Counted from the first letter of the stretch, positions 15,816-28,179 are shown. The stretch is DNA of 64,000 nt from Pseudoxanthomonas sp. F37 (GCF_022965755.1 NZ_CP095187.1:1178001-1242000), one strand, 5' to 3'. Program-made: numbers and translations. Notes: generated from the letters alone by a model not told the origin.

Positions 15816-17717
15816 TCAGCCCGCCGCGGTCTTCGGGACGGCGCCCAGCGGCGGCCAGCGCTTGAGCACGCGGGTGCGGATGCCGGCCGCATCGATGCCG
15901 GCTTCGGCCAGCAGGTCTTCGCGGCTGGCATGGTGCTGGAACTCGTCCGGCAGGCCCAGGTGCAGCACGGGCAGGGTGATGCCTTCGCCATTGAGCAGTT
16001 CGGCCACGCCCGAGCCGGCGCCGCCCATCACCACGTTGTCCTCGATGGTGACCAAGCCCTGGTGGTGCTTCGCCAGCTCGAGCAGCAGGTCGCGGTCCAG
16101 CGGCTTGACGAAACGCATGTTCACCACGGTCAGGCCCAGCTCGCGTCCCACCTGTTCGGCGGCGGCGACGGTGGAGCCGAAAGCCAGCAGCGCCACGCGC
16201 GTGCCGCGCACGCGCAGGTCCGCCTTGCCGATCGGCAGCGTGTCCAGGCCGGGTTCGATCGCCACGCCGGGGCCGGTGCCGCGCGGATAGCGCACCGCAG
16301 CCGGTCCGTTGAAGTGGTAGCCGGTGCTCAGCATCTGCCGGCACTCGTTCTCGTCGGCCGGGGCCATCACCACCATGTGCGGCACGCAGCGCAGGTAACT
16401 CAGGTCCAGGTTGCCGGCGTGCGTGGCGCCGTCGGGGCCGACCACGCCACCCCGATCGATGGCGAACAGCACGTCCAGCTGCTGGATGGCCACGTCGTGC
16501 ACCAGCTGGTCGTAACCGCGCTGCAGGAACGTCGAGTAGATCGCCACCACCGGCTTGCCGCCTTCGCAGGCCATGCCCGCGGCCAGGGTCACCGCATGCT
16601 GCTCGGCGATGGCCACGTCGAAGTAGCGCTCGGGGTACTCCCGGCTGAAGCGCACCAGGCCCGAGCCTTCGCGCATCGCCGGCGTGATGCCCAGCAGCTT
16701 GGGTTCGGCGGCGGCCATGTCGCACAGCCAGTCGCTGAAGATGTCGGTGTAGGTCGGTTTCTTCGCGCCGCCCTTGCTGACCAGGCCCTTCTCGGGGTCG
16801 AACGGGCCCACCGCGTGGTAACCGATCTGGTCGCCCTCGGCCAGTTCGTAGCCCTTGCCCTTGGTGGTCAGGATATGGAGCAGCTGGGGGCCCTTGAGCG
16901 TCTTCAGCGTCTTCAGCGCGCCCACGAGCGCTTCGACATCATGGCCGTCGATCGGTCCCGTGTAGTGGAAGCCCATCTGTTCGAACAGGGTGGACGGCAC
17001 GAACATGCCCTTCCAGTGCTCTTCCCAGCGGCGCATGAAGCGCGCCGGCGGCTTCTTCTTGTCGCCCAGCAGCTTCTTGCCGCCTTCGCGCAGTGCGTTC
17101 AGCGTGCGGCTGCTGCTCAGCCGGCCCAGCATCTTGGTCAGACCGCCGACGTTCTCGGAGATCGACATCTGGTTGTCGTTGAGGATCACCAGCAGGTTGG
17201 GCTCGGGTTCCATGCCGCCGGCATGGTTGAGCGCTTCGAAGGCCATGCCGGCCGTCATCGCGCCGTCGCCGATCACCGCCACCACCTTGCGGTCGTCGCC
17301 CTGCTGCGCCAGCGCGATGGCCATGCCCAGCGCAGCGGAGATCGAGGTGGAGGAATGCCCCACGCCGAAGGTGTCGTACTCGCTTTCCTCGCGCTTGGGG
17401 AACGGCGCCACGCCGTCCTTCTGCTTGACCGTATGGATCGTGTCGCGGCGGCCGGTGAGGATCTTGTGCGGATAGCACTGGTGGCCGACATCCCACACCA
17501 GCCGGTCGTGCGGCGTCTCGTACAGGTAGTGCAGCGCCACGGTCAGCTCGATGACGCCCAGTCCGGCACCGAAGTGGCCGCCGCTGCGACCGACCGACTC
17601 GATCAGATAGCCGCGCAGCTCCTCGGCGATGGCGGGCAGTTCGGACTCGTCGAACTGGCGCAGGTCGGCCGGGATCTGGATCCGGGACAGGCGGGGATAG
17701 CGGGCGGCGTCGATCAT
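15816..17717 (-). CDS. dxs: 1-deoxy-D-xylulose-5-phosphate synthase
   Basis: 633 residues from ATG 17717, beginning [20 protein letters not shown]; the open frame extends further upstream but without family similarity. This thiamine-diphosphate enzyme condenses pyruvate and glyceraldehyde 3-phosphate in the first step of the MEP isoprenoid pathway. The TPP-binding motif [18 protein letters not shown] is in the N-terminal domain. [16 protein letters not shown], the transketolase-like pyrimidine domain ([40 protein letters not shown]) and the C-terminal domain ([30 protein letters not shown]) are all present. The length is normal. Confidence 0.97.
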   Translation of the reverse strand: MIDAARYPRLSRIQIPADLRQFDESELPAIAEELRGYLIESVGRSGGHFGAGLGVIELTVALHYLYETPHDRLVWDVGHQCYPHKILTGRRDTIHTVKQKDGVAPFPKREESEYDTFGVGHSSTSISAALGMAIALAQQGDDRKVVAVIGDGAMTAGMAFEALNHAGGMEPEPNLLVILNDNQMSISENVGGLTKMLGRLSSSRTLNALREGGKKLLGDKKKPPARFMRRWEEHWKGMFVPSTLFEQMGFHYTGPIDGHDVEALVGALKTLKTLKGPQLLHILTTKGKGYELAEGDQIGYHAVGPFDPEKGLVSKGGAKKPTYTDIFSDWLCDMAAAEPKLLGITPAMREGSGLVRFSREYPERYFDVAIAEQHAVTLAAGMACEGGKPVVAIYSTFLQRGYDQLVHDVAIQQLDVLFAIDRGGVVGPDGATHAGNLDLSYLRCVPHMVVMAPADENECRQMLSTGYHFNGPAAVRYPRGTGPGVAIEPGLDTLPIGKADLRVRGTRVALLAFGSTVAAAEQVGRELGLTVVNMRFVKPLDRDLLLELAKHHQGLVTIEDNVVMGGAGSGVAELLNGEGITLPVLHLGLPDEFQHHASREDLLAEAGIDAAGIRTRVLKRWPPLGAVPKTAAG

Positions 17718-17875
17718 CGGGCTGGTATGGGTCTGGCCCGCTATTTTCCCCCTCTTGTGTGAAGCGGGGCAAGCAAAGGGGTGAAGTGGACGGGAAACCG
17801 CCTGCGATGACCCCAGGGCGGCCCGTGATCGTGAACGCCCGCGCGGCAGCGTGGGTGGGGCATCCTGGCCATGGA

Positions 17876-18529
17876 TCAGGCGGAAAGCTTGGACTTCTTC
17901 GGCAATTGCGCCTTCAGGAATGCCATCTGGTCGGCCAGGATGTTGCGGTTGGACAGGATCAGGTGCTCGATCCAGCTGGGCCGGTACGGCACGGCCAGCA
18001 GCGGCATGTGGGCCTGCTGGGGCGTGCGGTTGCTCTTGCGCGAATTGCAGTGGAAGCAGGCCGTCACCACGTTCTCCCATACGTCCTTGCCGCCCTTGGA
18101 CAGCGGCAGCACGTGGTCGCGGGTGAGGTGCGGCCGCGAGAACTCATGCCCGCAGTACAGGCACAGGTGCGCGTCGCGGGCGAACAGGGCCGTGTTGGTC
18201 AGGGTGGGGGTCGGCGACAGCGCGTGCGCCCGCGCATGGCCGCGGGAGGCCACGATGGGGTGCAGTTCGATCAGGCTCTGCTCGCCGGTCAGGCGGCTGA
18301 CGCCTCCGTGCACGTGCAGGCAGGGGTCGCCGAGCGTCCATGCCACGGCCCCGCGCGCGTACAGGCAGGTCGCGTCCTGCCAGTTGATCCAGTCGAGCAC
18401 GCGGCCATGGGCATCCAGCGACAGCAGGCGCAGGGCGGCGGGGTGCGGGCGGGGGGACGACGGGGGCGGGACCGGTGTTTGCGGGGAACCGGTCTGGACC
18501 AGGTGAAGCTGAGCTCTGTCTGCTTCCAT
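17876..18529 (-). CDS. HNH endonuclease
   Basis: 217 residues from ATG 18529; an in-frame TTG at 18550 would add seven residues. The C-terminal half has the HNH domain: [20 protein letters not shown] and [19 protein letters not shown], with the two CxxC pairs that bind structural zinc and the D-H, N and H residues of the beta-beta-alpha-metal fold. The N-terminal 100 residues ([21 protein letters not shown]) match the conserved stand-alone HNH proteins found in many proteobacteria, whose biological role is unknown. There is no methylase partner nearby, so it is not an evident restriction enzyme. Confidence 0.88.
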   Translation of the reverse strand: MEADRAQLHLVQTGSPQTPVPPPSSPRPHPAALRLLSLDAHGRVLDWINWQDATCLYARGAVAWTLGDPCLHVHGGVSRLTGEQSLIELHPIVASRGHARAHALSPTPTLTNTALFARDAHLCLYCGHEFSRPHLTRDHVLPLSKGGKDVWENVVTACFHCNSRKSNRTPQQAHMPLLAVPYRPSWIEHLILSNRNILADQMAFLKAQLPKKSKLSA

Positions 18530-18623
18530 GGAGAAGCAGGTTATACCCAAATGTTGACGAAATGTGTATAGCGCGCAGGATTTCGCCGGAAGCGCGCAGG
18601 CCGCGCGCTTCCGGCAGGCCGGC

Positions 18624-20417
<1,794 letters not shown>

Positions 20418-20453
20418 GCGGGGTCTCGGGAAGTCGGGCAGGGGGGCGGCTGC

Positions 20454-20930
20454 TCAGCGCAGCACGCCGTCCAGGCCGGGAACGGGATTGAGGGTGTTGC
20501 GGGTGTCGATATCGAAGCTGCGGACCTTGGCGTCCTCGGGCGTCGCGTCGGCGCTGCCCTTCAGGGCATAGGGCAGCCCACGCCGGCCGGCCAGCGCATC
20601 GGCGACCACGATGCGCGCCTGGCTGGATGGCGCGAACGGCACCGTCACGACGTCGGCCGATTCCGGTCCGACCGACAGGCCGGGCGTGGCCTGGAGCGTG
20701 CCGGCGGCCTGGTCGCCTACCCGCACCTCGACCTTCACGGCGTCGAAGCGCATCGGGATGCTGCTGTAGTTCTGCAGTCGCAGGTCGACCACCCACTGGC
20801 CGTCCGCCTTCACCGTGAGTTGCTGCACGCTCACGGCCGGGTCCGAGACGCGCCGGACCATGCCGCTGCCGCAGCCGGCCAGCAGGACCGAGGTCGCCAT
20901 CAGTGCCAGCAGGGAAATACGCCGCATCAT
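20454..20930 (-). CDS. LEA-type (WHy domain) lipoprotein
   Basis: 158 residues. MMRRISLLALMATSVLLAGCG is a lipoprotein signal with lipobox LLAGC (cysteine at about 20). The mature part fits a LEA14/WHy-like immunoglobulin fold: VSVQQLTVKADGQWVVDLRLQNYSS, then AVKVEVRVGDQ and VTVPFAPSS. Proteins of this type in Xanthomonadaceae are uncharacterised periplasmic lipoproteins, possibly stress-related. The gene is 36 bp upstream of the acyl-CoA dehydrogenase on the same strand, so they may be co-transcribed. Confidence 0.8.
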   Translation of the reverse strand: MMRRISLLALMATSVLLAGCGSGMVRRVSDPAVSVQQLTVKADGQWVVDLRLQNYSSIPMRFDAVKVEVRVGDQAAGTLQATPGLSVGPESADVVTVPFAPSSQARIVVADALAGRRGLPYALKGSADATPEDAKVRSFDIDTRNTLNPVPGLDGVLR

Positions 20931-21011
20931 GCCGCTGCTCCATGGGGAAAGCGGCAGGATACTACGGCGTATGGCGTCCCGGATGACAGCTCGGGGCGCT
21001 GCCCGGGCCGG

Positions 21012-22475
21012 TCAGTCGTGTTGCGTTGCGTCAGGCTGCCACACGAAGGTCGCCACGCTGCGTGCCGGCAGCGTGTAGGCGAACCGGCGCTTGCCGTGCT
21101 CCACGCTGAAGCGGCGGGGCTCGATGGCCGAGTTGGCCACCAGCAGCACCAGTGAGCCGTCGTCGGCATTGCGGAAGGCGACGTTGTCCAGGTCGTCGGA
21201 CGGCCCGGTCGAGGCGATCCGATGTGCGCCGGGACGCACGAAGCGGCTGGCATGGGCCAGGGCGTAGTACTCGTCCGTGCGGGTGATGTCCCCGGTACGC
21301 GAGTCGATGGTCACCACGCCGCGGCAGGTGTGGCAGCCGCCGGCATAGGGGCCGTTGTTCTCGTCCAGCGCCAGGTTCCAGAACAGGGCGCCGCTCGCCC
21401 AGTGGCGCATGCTGCGGATGATGATGTTCTTCGCCTGCAACGGCAGTCCGCCACTGCGCACCGGCTCCCAGTCGCCGCCGGAGCACTCGGTCATGTAGGC
21501 GTCCTTGTCGGGAAAGGCCTCGTGCACGGGCGACTGCGCCGCCACATCGCCGCCGTAGCAGTGCCAGGCCACGGCGTCCACGTAGTCGCGCGCGGCCGGG
21601 TCGGACAGCACACCCATCGGCTCTTCCGGCTTGTCCCAGTTGTGGTCCCAGTCGAAGATCAAGGGGCCGTTGCCGCGCCGTTCGATCATCGGCCCCAGGT
21701 GGTCGCCGATCAGCCGCGCGCGCGCCGGTGCGTTCAGGCGCATGCCGGGATAGTCCTTCGGCTCGTAGTCCGGCTCGTTCTGCACGGTCAGCGCGAAGAC
21801 GGGTATGCCCTCGGCGGCGTAGGCATCCACGTACTTCAGAAGATAGCGCGAGAAGGCGTCGTAGTACTGCGGCAGCAGGCGTCCCTGGATCAGGCTGTTG
21901 CTGTCCTTCATCCAGCCCGGTGCGCTCCACGGCGAGGCCATGATCTTCAACTGCGGGTTGATGGCCAGCATGGCGCGCGCGACAGGAATGACGTCGCCGC
22001 GGTTCTCATCGATGCTGAAGTGCTCCAGCTCGGGATCCGGCTTGCCGTCCGGCGTGTCGTTGAGGCTGTAGTGGTGGCGCGAGAAGTCGGACGCACCGAT
22101 GGTCAGGCGCGAAAAGCTCAGGCCCAGGCCGTTCCCCTCGCGGCCGAACAACTCTTTCAGCAGCGCATCGCGCTGGCGCGCGTCCAGCTTGTGCTGGATC
22201 AGCCACGCGGACGAATCGGTCAGCGACGCGCCGAAGCCGACGATCTCCTGGAAGCGCTGCGCGTCGTCGACCACGATCTGCGGCCGCGCGGACGCCCGTT
22301 CGGCGAAACGCGCCGGGGCCGAAGGCGCCAGTGCGCGGGTGTGGTCGGCGGTGGTGATCCATACCGACACGTCGGCGGGAGCCGGCTGCGCGGCGGCGCG
22401 CGGTGCGCCTGCCCACGCCAACAGGACGAGGCTGGCGAGCAGGGGATGAAAGCGGCCGGAAAAAGGTCGGGTCAT
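21012..22475 (-). CDS. Secreted glycoside hydrolase family 30 enzyme
   Basis: 487 residues from ATG 22475. A signal peptide (FHPLLASLVLLAWAGAPRAAAQ) targets it to the periplasm or outside. The GH30 TIM barrel is recognisable: FQEIVGFGASLTDSSAWLI, LSFSRLTIGASDFS, KIMASPWSAPGWMKD, LTVQNEPDYEPKDYPGM with the acid/base glutamate in NEP, and AYMTECSGGDW with the nucleophile glutamate. A C-terminal beta domain (VLLVANSAIEPRRFSVEHGKR) follows. Family members hydrolyse beta-glucans such as beta-1,6-glucan or glucosylceramide. The subfamily cannot be set by eye. It is divergent from the TonB receptor at 22702, with a LacI-type operator between. Confidence 0.9.
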   Translation of the reverse strand: MTRPFSGRFHPLLASLVLLAWAGAPRAAAQPAPADVSVWITTADHTRALAPSAPARFAERASARPQIVVDDAQRFQEIVGFGASLTDSSAWLIQHKLDARQRDALLKELFGREGNGLGLSFSRLTIGASDFSRHHYSLNDTPDGKPDPELEHFSIDENRGDVIPVARAMLAINPQLKIMASPWSAPGWMKDSNSLIQGRLLPQYYDAFSRYLLKYVDAYAAEGIPVFALTVQNEPDYEPKDYPGMRLNAPARARLIGDHLGPMIERRGNGPLIFDWDHNWDKPEEPMGVLSDPAARDYVDAVAWHCYGGDVAAQSPVHEAFPDKDAYMTECSGGDWEPVRSGGLPLQAKNIIIRSMRHWASGALFWNLALDENNGPYAGGCHTCRGVVTIDSRTGDITRTDEYYALAHASRFVRPGAHRIASTGPSDDLDNVAFRNADDGSLVLLVANSAIEPRRFSVEHGKRRFAYTLPARSVATFVWQPDATQHD

Positions 22476-22640
22476 GCGGGCGAATCCTGGTTGTGCGGAT
22501 GTCGTGGGTACGTGGCGAATCCCGCCCGGAATCCGCGCAAAGCGTTTGCTGCAGTGCAGCGACGGCTTCTCTGCGGGTTGGCGCGCAACAAGCAAATTCA
22601 ATCCTGTGCGCTCCGACGGTACGGGGATGTTACGAATTTG

Positions 22641-22669
22641 TTGACAGTGCATTGGAGCTTCGATATGAC
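22641..22669 (+). promoter_or_regulatory. Probable promoter of the TonB receptor gene
   Basis: TTGACA (22641-22646), 17 bp, TATGAC (22664-22669). The -10 overlaps the palindromic operator at 22666-22679, which fits repression. Confidence 0.6.
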
Positions 22670-22679
22670 AGCGCTGTCA
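22666..22679. promoter_or_regulatory. LacI-family operator, perfect 14-bp palindrome
   Basis: TGACAGCGCTGTCA fits the LacI/GalR-family pattern TGNNANCGNTNNCA exactly. It lies 22 bp before the TonB receptor start and overlaps the presumed -10. No LacI-type gene is in the window, so the regulator must act in trans. Confidence 0.75.
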
Positions 22680-22701
22680 ACCACGGTCGGAGAGGGACCA
22701 T

Positions 22702-25491
22702 ATGCACCATACAAACCCCGCGGCGGGCATGAGCCCGCGCGCGCATCGTCACGCCCTGCGCAAGCAACAACTGGCCATGGCCTGCTGTCTGGCGCTCGCA
22801 TTCCCGCTGGCCGCGCAGGCCCAGCAGGCGGCAGAGACCGCGCCCGCCGACCAGAGCGTGGAGACGCTGGACACCGTCCGCGTCACCGGCATCCGTGCCG
22901 CCATCGCGACCGCGGTCGAGACCAAGAACGAATCCACCTCGATCGTGGAAGCGATCTCCTCTGAAGACATCGGCAAGCTGCCCGACATCAGCATCGCCGA
23001 TTCCATCTCGCGCCTGCCCGGCCTGACCATGCAGCGCCTCGACGGCCGCGGCCAGGTGATCCATATCCGCGGCATGTCCGAGCAGTTCGCGGGCACGCTG
23101 CTGAACGGCCGCGAACAGGTGACGACCGGCGACAACCGCGGCGTCGAACTCGATCAGTACCCGGCAGAACTGATCAATGGCGTCACCGTGTACAAGACGC
23201 CGGACGCCTCGCTGATCGGGCAGGGCATCTCCGGCACGGTCGACTTGCAGTCGATCCGCCCGTTGTCGTTCGGCGAACAGCGCATCGTGTTCACCGGCCA
23301 GGGCGAGATGAACTCGTTCGACGAGCTGACCGAAGGCGGCAACAACAAGGGTTATCGCGTGTCGGCCTCGTACGTGGACCAGTTCGCCAACGACACCGTG
23401 GGTTTCGCCATCGGCGTGGCGCGAATGGATGCGCCGTTCCAGGAGAAGCACTACAAGTCGTGGTGGTGGGCCAACACCGACATGTGGGGTGCGCCGCAGC
23501 CGGGCAAGCCCGCCGACGCGATCGCGCTGCAGGGAGCCGAAGCGTGGGTGAAGTCGCGTGACACCACGCGCGATGGCGTGATGGCCGTGCTGGAATTCAA
23601 GCCCAACGACCGCTGGCATAGCGTGCTGGACGTTTACGCTTCGCGCTTCGACCAGGAAGAGTGGATGCGCGGCGCGATGTGGAGCAACGATCCCTGGTTC
23701 AACGGCGGCGCGGTCAGCTACGACAACGTGAGCACGACGGACTACCATGGCACCCCCGTGGTCACCGGCGGCACCTTGAACGGCATCCAGCCGGCGCTCC
23801 GCAACGACAACAACACCCGTGAATCGCGTCTGTTCTCGGCGGGCTGGAACAACGAATTCAAGCTCAGCGACACCTGGACGCTGGCCACCGATGTCAGCTA
23901 CTCGCGCGCCAAGGTCGAGGACTCGAAACTCGAGACCTATGCGGGCCGCCTGGGCGGCGTGTCCGCCGACTTCCGCGTGCGCCTGTCGCCCGGCTACGGC
24001 TACTACGCGCTGCCGGACATGGCCGATCCCTCCGCGGTCTACCTGCGCGACCCGCAGAACTGGGGCCACGACGGCCGCTTGGAGGACAGCCACCAGAAGG
24101 ACGAAATGAAGGCCTTCCGCGTGGCCGTCAACCACGTGATCGAGTCTTCCGACTTCCTGCGCAGCTGGGATGCCGGCGTCCACGTCAGCAAGCGCACCAA
24201 GGAGAAGAGCGCGGAGGTCTACTTCGCCGACCTGCCGGGTCGCACGCCCACGCTGATCGATCCCTCCCTGCTGTCCTCGCCCACGGATCTGGGCTTCGCC
24301 GGCATGGGCCATGTCATCACTTACGACCCGCGCGCGTTGCTGTCGCGCTACTACGACGTGTACCTCAGCGAGTCCAACGACGACCTGCAGAAGGACGCGA
24401 TCACCGAAGAGGACGTGAAGACGTTCTACTTCAAGGCCAACCTCGACATGGACCTCACCGATACGGTCCGCCTGCGCGGCAACGCCGGTGTGCAGTACAT
24501 CCGTACCGAGCAGACCTCCGAAGGCGTGGTCATCCAGCAGAACGAGGACGGCCAGGAGCTCGTGGCCGGCACGGCGGGCGCGTCGTACGGCGACATCCTG
24601 CCCAGCCTGAACCTGGTGGCGGACTTCGGCAACGGATGGAACCTGCGCTTCGGCGCGGCCCGCGAGATGATGCGCGCTCGCATCAACGACATGGGCGCGC
24701 GCGCCAGTGTCTACGTGCAGACCTCGCAGGGCGGGCCTTCCGAATGGCGCGGCAGCGGCGGCAATCCGGCCCTCGAGCCGTACCGCGCCAATGCCTACGA
24801 TCTTTCGATCGAGAAGTATTTCGGAGAAGCGAGCTACGTGGCGCTGGCGGCGTTCTACAAGGACCTGGACTCCTATATCTACACGCGCGAAATCCCCTGG
24901 GATTTCTCCGGGTACGACTACGAAGGCGATGAGCCGCCGGCGTCCAACATGGGCCTGTTCTCGACGCCGGCCAACGGCACCGGCGGCTACATGCGCGGCT
25001 ACGAGTTCTCCACCGCACTCGGCGGCGAGCTGATCCACGACGCGCTCGACGGTTTCGGTCTGCTGCTCAACGCGTCGTACACCGAGTCGTCGATCGACCC
25101 CGACGGTCCGGGCATCGGTTCGGGCACCGACACGTTCCCCGGCCTGTCCAAGATCGTCGCCAATGCCACGGTGTACTACGAGAAGCATGGCTTCTCCGCA
25201 CGCGTCAGCCAGCGCTTCCGTGATCCCTATCGCGGCGAATACGGGTCGATCTTCAACCAGCGCACATACCGGTACACGTTGAACGAGCGGACCATCGACC
25301 TGCAGCTGGGTTACGACTTCCCGGAGTCGAGCCGTCTGTCGGGCCTGTCGATCCTGTTCCAGGTGAACAACGTCAACAACGAACCGTTCCGCACGGAAGT
25401 GAGTTCGGGTACGCATCCGGACCTGTTCTTCCCCGAGGAGTACACCGAGTACGGCCGCCAGTACCTGCTGGGCTTCCGCTACAAGCTGTGA
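22702..25491 (+). CDS. TonB-dependent receptor (probable glucan/oligosaccharide)
   Basis: 929 residues. ATG 22702 follows GGAGAGGG. The signal peptide ends in LAFPLAAQAQ (about residue 40). The TonB box region (VETLDTVRVTG) and plug domain follow, about 60-190: IVEAISSEDIGKLPDISIADSISRLPGLTMQR, VIHIRGMSEQFAGTLLNGRE, and GVTVYKTPDASLIGQGISGTVDLQS. The remainder is a long beta-barrel ending in LLGFRYKL with a C-terminal aromatic-rich strand. This large receptor type is the kind paired with secreted glycosidases in xanthomonad carbohydrate utilisation loci. The neighbours (GH30, GH3, sugar permease) point to glucan uptake, but the substrate is inferred. Confidence 0.92.
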   Translation: MHHTNPAAGMSPRAHRHALRKQQLAMACCLALAFPLAAQAQQAAETAPADQSVETLDTVRVTGIRAAIATAVETKNESTSIVEAISSEDIGKLPDISIADSISRLPGLTMQRLDGRGQVIHIRGMSEQFAGTLLNGREQVTTGDNRGVELDQYPAELINGVTVYKTPDASLIGQGISGTVDLQSIRPLSFGEQRIVFTGQGEMNSFDELTEGGNNKGYRVSASYVDQFANDTVGFAIGVARMDAPFQEKHYKSWWWANTDMWGAPQPGKPADAIALQGAEAWVKSRDTTRDGVMAVLEFKPNDRWHSVLDVYASRFDQEEWMRGAMWSNDPWFNGGAVSYDNVSTTDYHGTPVVTGGTLNGIQPALRNDNNTRESRLFSAGWNNEFKLSDTWTLATDVSYSRAKVEDSKLETYAGRLGGVSADFRVRLSPGYGYYALPDMADPSAVYLRDPQNWGHDGRLEDSHQKDEMKAFRVAVNHVIESSDFLRSWDAGVHVSKRTKEKSAEVYFADLPGRTPTLIDPSLLSSPTDLGFAGMGHVITYDPRALLSRYYDVYLSESNDDLQKDAITEEDVKTFYFKANLDMDLTDTVRLRGNAGVQYIRTEQTSEGVVIQQNEDGQELVAGTAGASYGDILPSLNLVADFGNGWNLRFGAAREMMRARINDMGARASVYVQTSQGGPSEWRGSGGNPALEPYRANAYDLSIEKYFGEASYVALAAFYKDLDSYIYTREIPWDFSGYDYEGDEPPASNMGLFSTPANGTGGYMRGYEFSTALGGELIHDALDGFGLLLNASYTESSIDPDGPGIGSGTDTFPGLSKIVANATVYYEKHGFSARVSQRFRDPYRGEYGSIFNQRTYRYTLNERTIDLQLGYDFPESSRLSGLSILFQVNNVNNEPFRTEVSSGTHPDLFFPEEYTEYGRQYLLGFRYKL

Positions 25492-25618
25492 CCGCACGCA
25501 ACGTGTGAGTGCCGCAACACCTGACGGGATGCGGGGCGTGCCCCCGCATCCCGTCGGACATTCCGGCGCCGCGCAGGTTCCGTCGCGGACCGCGTGCGCG
25601 CCGCCAACACCGAGGGAG

Positions 25619-28168
25619 ATGCGAGTGAAGTCGATCCGAATGACCCTGCTGGGGGCCGGCGTGCTGGCCTGCCTGTCGTGTACCGGCCAGAAGGATGCCG
25701 AAACCCCGCCCGCCGCCGCGGCCGCGGACGCGTCCGCCGCGCTGAAGGACTGGCCGGCGCTGACCAGCCGGTTGGCGAAGGACCCGGCCATCGAGGCACG
25801 CGTGGCCGAAATCCTGGCCAGCATGACCCTGGAGCAGAAGATCGGCCAGATGGTGCAGCCGGAGATCAAGTCGATCACGCCGGAGGAAGTGCGCCAGTAC
25901 TACATCGGCTCGGTGCTGAACGGTGGCGGCTCGTGGCCGGCCAAGAACAAGCACGCCCGCGTGCAGGACTGGGTCGCGCTGGCCGACGCCTACTACGACG
26001 CCTCGATGGGCACGGATGCGAAGATCCCGGTGCCGGTGATCTGGGGCACCGATGCCGTGCACGGACACAGCAACGTCTATGGCGCCACCATCTTCCCGCA
26101 CAACATCGGCCTGGGCGCCGCGCACGATGTCGAACTGATCGAGCGCATCGCCGAAGCCACCGGCCAGTCCACGCGCGCCACCGGCGTGACCTGGACGTTC
26201 GCGCCGACCGTCGCGGTCGCGCAGAACGCGCGCTGGGGACGCACCTACGAGAGCTATTCCTCCCAGCCCGCGCTGATCCGCGAATACGCCGCGGCCTACG
26301 TCAAGGGCATGCAGGGCCTGCTGGACAAGGACGGCAACGTGGTCGCCACCGCCAAGCATTTCATCGGCGACGGCGCCACCGACGGCGGCAAGGACCAGGG
26401 CAACGCGCTGGTGACGCAGGCGCAGATGATCAACGTGCACGGGCAGGGGTACTACGGTGCCATCGAGGCCGGCGTGCAGACGGTGATGGCCTCGTTCAAC
26501 AGCTGGAACGACATCGCCGCCGGCACGGACTACGGCAAGATGCACGGCTCCCGCGACCTGCTGACCGTGGCGCTGAAGGAGAAGATGGGCTTCGACGGCT
26601 TCGTGGTGTCCGACTGGAACGGCATCGGCCAGGTGCCCGGTTGCACCGACGACAGCTGCGCGCAGGCGATCAACGCCGGCATCGACATGGTGATGGTGCC
26701 GGATGCATGGAAGCCGTTCATCGCCAACACCATCGCCCAGGTGAAGTCCGGCCAGATCCCGCAGGCCCGCATCGACGACGCCGTCACCCGCATCCTGCGC
26801 GTGAAGCTGCGTGCACGCCTGTGGGATCACAAGCCATCCGCCAGCCAGTTCGCCGGCAAGCCCGAGTCGCTGGTGCATCGCGACCTGGCCCGCCGCGCCG
26901 TGCGTGAGTCGCTGGTGCTGCTGAAGAACGACGGCGGCGCCCTGCCGCTGAAGAAGGGCCAGCGGGTGCTGCTGGTCGGCAAGAGCGCGGACAGCATCTC
27001 CAACCAGACCGGTGGCTGGTCGCTGACCTGGCAGGGCACGGACAACACCAATGCCGACTTCCCCAACGCCGACAGCATCGCCGCCGGCCTGCGCGAGCAA
27101 CTGGGCGAGGCCAACGTCATCCTGCGCGACAGCGCCGAAGGCGTGGACCCGGCCAGCTACGACGTCATCGTCGCGGCCATCGGCGAAACGCCGTATGCCG
27201 AAACCAACGGCGACATCGTGCCGTCCGATACGATGGCGCACAGCCGTCGCCACCCCGAAGACCTGGCCGTGCTGAAGGCCGCGGCCGCCACCGGCAAGCC
27301 GGTGGTCACAGTGTTCCTGTCCGGTCGCGCGCTGTATGCGAACGATCTGATCAACCTGTCCAGCAGCTTCGTTGCGGCGTGGCTGCCGGGCACGGAAGGC
27401 AAGGGCATCACCGACGTACTGGTGGCGGGCGAGGGCGGCAAGCCGGCGCACGACTTCCGCGGCAGGCTGACGTTCCCGTGGCCCGCCGGGGCCTGCCCGA
27501 ACGCCGACAGCATGCCGCAGTTCCCGTTGGACAGCGGCCTGCGTTACGGCGACACCAAGACGCTCGGCAGGCTGCCCGAGGACGCGACGGCGAGCTGCGG
27601 CGAGGCCACGGCGCTGGGCATCTTCAAGCAGTCCGACATCGCGCCCTTCACCCTGCAGATGGAAGCCGGCGGCGCGACCCAGGCCGTGGGCAACGACTTG
27701 AACGCGACCCAGCGCTGGCCGCAGGCCAAGCCCGCACTGCAGGTGGCCACCGTGCAGGTCAACACCCAGCAGGATGCCAAGGAAGTGACCTGGCTGGCGC
27801 CGGCGCGTTTCTTCGCCCGCAACCCGTCGAAGAACAACCTGGCCGCGATGGCGACGGCGCGCGGCGTGCTGCAGTTCGACGTGGTGGTCAAGCAGGCGCC
27901 GGCCAAGCCGGTGCAGTTCACCCTGGGTTGCGGTGCCGGGTGCGGCGCGAGCCTGGACCTGACCGCGACGTTCTCCGGCGACGCGGTCGGCAGGAAGCAG
28001 ACCGTCAAGGTGCCGCTGGCCTGTTTCGGCAAGCTCGGCGCCGACCTGACCGGGGTGGATACGCCTTTCAGCATCACCGCCGATGCGCCCTTCGCCGCAG
28101 CCTTCACCAACATCCAGGTGGTGGCCGGCGCGGCCGATGGCGCCGACGTGGTGAAGTGCGCGCAGTAA
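25619..28168 (+). CDS. Glycoside hydrolase family 3 lipoprotein, exo-beta-glucosidase
   Basis: 849 residues from ATG 25619, which GAGG precedes by only 3 bp; an in-frame GTG at 25625 has better spacing and may be the real start. The signal LLGAGVLACLSC has a lipobox, so it is probably anchored in the periplasm. The N-terminal GH3 barrel has VIWGTDAVHGHSNVYGATIFP and ATAKHFIGDGATDGGKDQG. The nucleophile aspartate lies in GFDGFVVSDWNG. The second domain (LVLLKNDGGALPLKKG) and an extra C-terminal beta domain of roughly 200 residues resemble the exo-1,3/1,4-beta-glucanase type. It would release glucose from oligosaccharides imported by the upstream TonB receptor. Confidence 0.93.
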   Translation: MRVKSIRMTLLGAGVLACLSCTGQKDAETPPAAAAADASAALKDWPALTSRLAKDPAIEARVAEILASMTLEQKIGQMVQPEIKSITPEEVRQYYIGSVLNGGGSWPAKNKHARVQDWVALADAYYDASMGTDAKIPVPVIWGTDAVHGHSNVYGATIFPHNIGLGAAHDVELIERIAEATGQSTRATGVTWTFAPTVAVAQNARWGRTYESYSSQPALIREYAAAYVKGMQGLLDKDGNVVATAKHFIGDGATDGGKDQGNALVTQAQMINVHGQGYYGAIEAGVQTVMASFNSWNDIAAGTDYGKMHGSRDLLTVALKEKMGFDGFVVSDWNGIGQVPGCTDDSCAQAINAGIDMVMVPDAWKPFIANTIAQVKSGQIPQARIDDAVTRILRVKLRARLWDHKPSASQFAGKPESLVHRDLARRAVRESLVLLKNDGGALPLKKGQRVLLVGKSADSISNQTGGWSLTWQGTDNTNADFPNADSIAAGLREQLGEANVILRDSAEGVDPASYDVIVAAIGETPYAETNGDIVPSDTMAHSRRHPEDLAVLKAAAATGKPVVTVFLSGRALYANDLINLSSSFVAAWLPGTEGKGITDVLVAGEGGKPAHDFRGRLTFPWPAGACPNADSMPQFPLDSGLRYGDTKTLGRLPEDATASCGEATALGIFKQSDIAPFTLQMEAGGATQAVGNDLNATQRWPQAKPALQVATVQVNTQQDAKEVTWLAPARFFARNPSKNNLAAMATARGVLQFDVVVKQAPAKPVQFTLGCGAGCGASLDLTATFSGDAVGRKQTVKVPLACFGKLGADLTGVDTPFSITADAPFAAAFTNIQVVAGAADGADVVKCAQ

Positions 28169-28179
28169 GGCCGTTGGCG

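Noticed and set aside
17718-18080. N-terminal extension of dxs
   Set aside because: The open frame extends upstream of ATG 17717, but the extension overlaps the HNH gene and has no similarity to Dxs.
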